Shown here: positions 54,198 to 54,780 of the stretch, piece by piece
How the letters are laid out: every line of letters begins with the position of its first letter
How positions within the stretch are numbered: position 1 is the first letter of the stretch
Origin: Nemertoderma westbladi
Taxonomy: Eukaryota > Xenacoelomorpha > Nemertodermatida > Nemertodermatidae
Direction of reading: 5' to 3'
Length of the DNA: 54,780 nt
Assembly (NCBI GenBank): GCA_032718475.1
Contig: JAUCBJ010005985.1
Location: 1 to 54,780, forward strand
The notes under the pieces: model-generated
What the model was told of the DNA's origin: nothing
Database searches by the model: none
Seen by the model: only the letters and a program-made list of their open reading frames with translations
Program-made: the position numbers and the translations under genes

Positions 54198-54780
54198 AAA
54201 GCTGTTGTGATTATAGAAGATAGAGAGCAGTTAGCGAAATGATTATTTTTGTAATAAATAAAACAAGTTGAGATGTTTCAATGTAAACCGCGATTAACAA
54301 TTTACACTGTTCAAAGTAAACCACGATATTAATTAAATACAACAGTTATATTATTATTATAACATATTTTTATATTTCAAACTATAATGTTAGCCTTATG
54401 GAGAATCATTATGAGGCTGAGTAAATATTCAGCCTTATAAGCATACAGCCTCCACATTATTAATGTTGGCACAAAGATTTCAAAATAAAACAATAATGCG
54501 ATGAGAGCATAGTACAATACACTGTGTAGCCAACACACTGTTTAACTAACAGTCATTTAGCTTGCATGCCAATTAATTAACATAGCAAGGATGCATTGGG
54601 AAGAGTTATTCAGCTGAAACTGTAATAGCCAGCTAAACCAGTTAATGTTTGCTTACTGTCTGGGTTGTAGAGTAGAGTGATAATACTTGGCAAAGAAAGT
54701 ACTTCTTTGTTAGTTGCCCTTCCTATTGAATGCATTACCAGGCCATCTCTATACATTTTTCATTAGTGCCAGCTGGTGTT
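54198..54780. other. AT-rich noncoding DNA, no gene seen
   Basis: No supported feature up to the window edge. Confidence 0.5.

Overview
The window is eukaryotic (animal) DNA. It is AT-rich, has GT-AG introns, and is packed with dispersed repeats, foldback elements, minisatellites and non-LTR retrotransposon remains. Four cellular genes can be supported: a secreted fibrinogen-domain protein (6584-8687, +), the GATOR1 subunit DEPDC5 (16691-21762, +), the PPPDE-family hydrolase DESI2 (46721-47335, -) and a DHHC palmitoyltransferase of the ZDHHC3/7 type (51451-52275, +). The gene set, the fibrinogen-related protein and the abundant palindromic words TAGGCCTA, TACCGGTA and TACTGTA suggest a marine invertebrate, perhaps an echinoderm or other invertebrate deuterostome. 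That placement is inference and is not certain.

Layout. 1-4.7 kb: a decayed LINE on the minus strand and a diverged duplication. 4.7-6.2 kb: two minisatellite arrays of the same unit in opposite orientation. 6.6-8.7 kb: the fibrinogen-domain gene, a signal-peptide exon plus one large exon. 9.2-15.5 kb: foldback elements, tRNA-derived SINEs and a nested palindrome. 16.7-21.8 kb: DEPDC5 in two very large exons. 22.1-24.95 kb: a 30-bp minisatellite of about 93 copies with a 34-unit higher-order repeat. 25-28.8 kb: two non-LTR retrotransposons, one inside the remains of the other. 30-33.1 kb: a tRNA-like SINE and a 49-bp minisatellite of 34 copies. 33.6-35.9 kb: a second, 5'-truncated copy of the younger LINE, then a foldback element. 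36-46.7 kb: noncoding with short repeats and another large foldback. 46.7-52.3 kb: DESI2, a third LINE fragment and the ZDHHC gene. 52.3-54.8 kb: noncoding with one MITE-like element.

The genes do not form an operon or an obvious pathway: DEPDC5 restrains mTORC1 at the lysosome, DESI2 is a cytosolic thiol hydrolase, ZDHHC3/7 acts in the Golgi membrane, and the fibrinogen-domain protein is secreted. What they share is gene structure. All have one or two coding exons, although their vertebrate counterparts are split into many (DEPDC5 into roughly forty). Intron-poor genes in a repeat-rich genome are the most striking biological signal. The most striking structural signals are the inverted minisatellite pairs, the array of splice-donor-like words downstream of DEPDC5, and a palindrome made of SINEs that is split by a transposon with a 9-bp target-site duplication.
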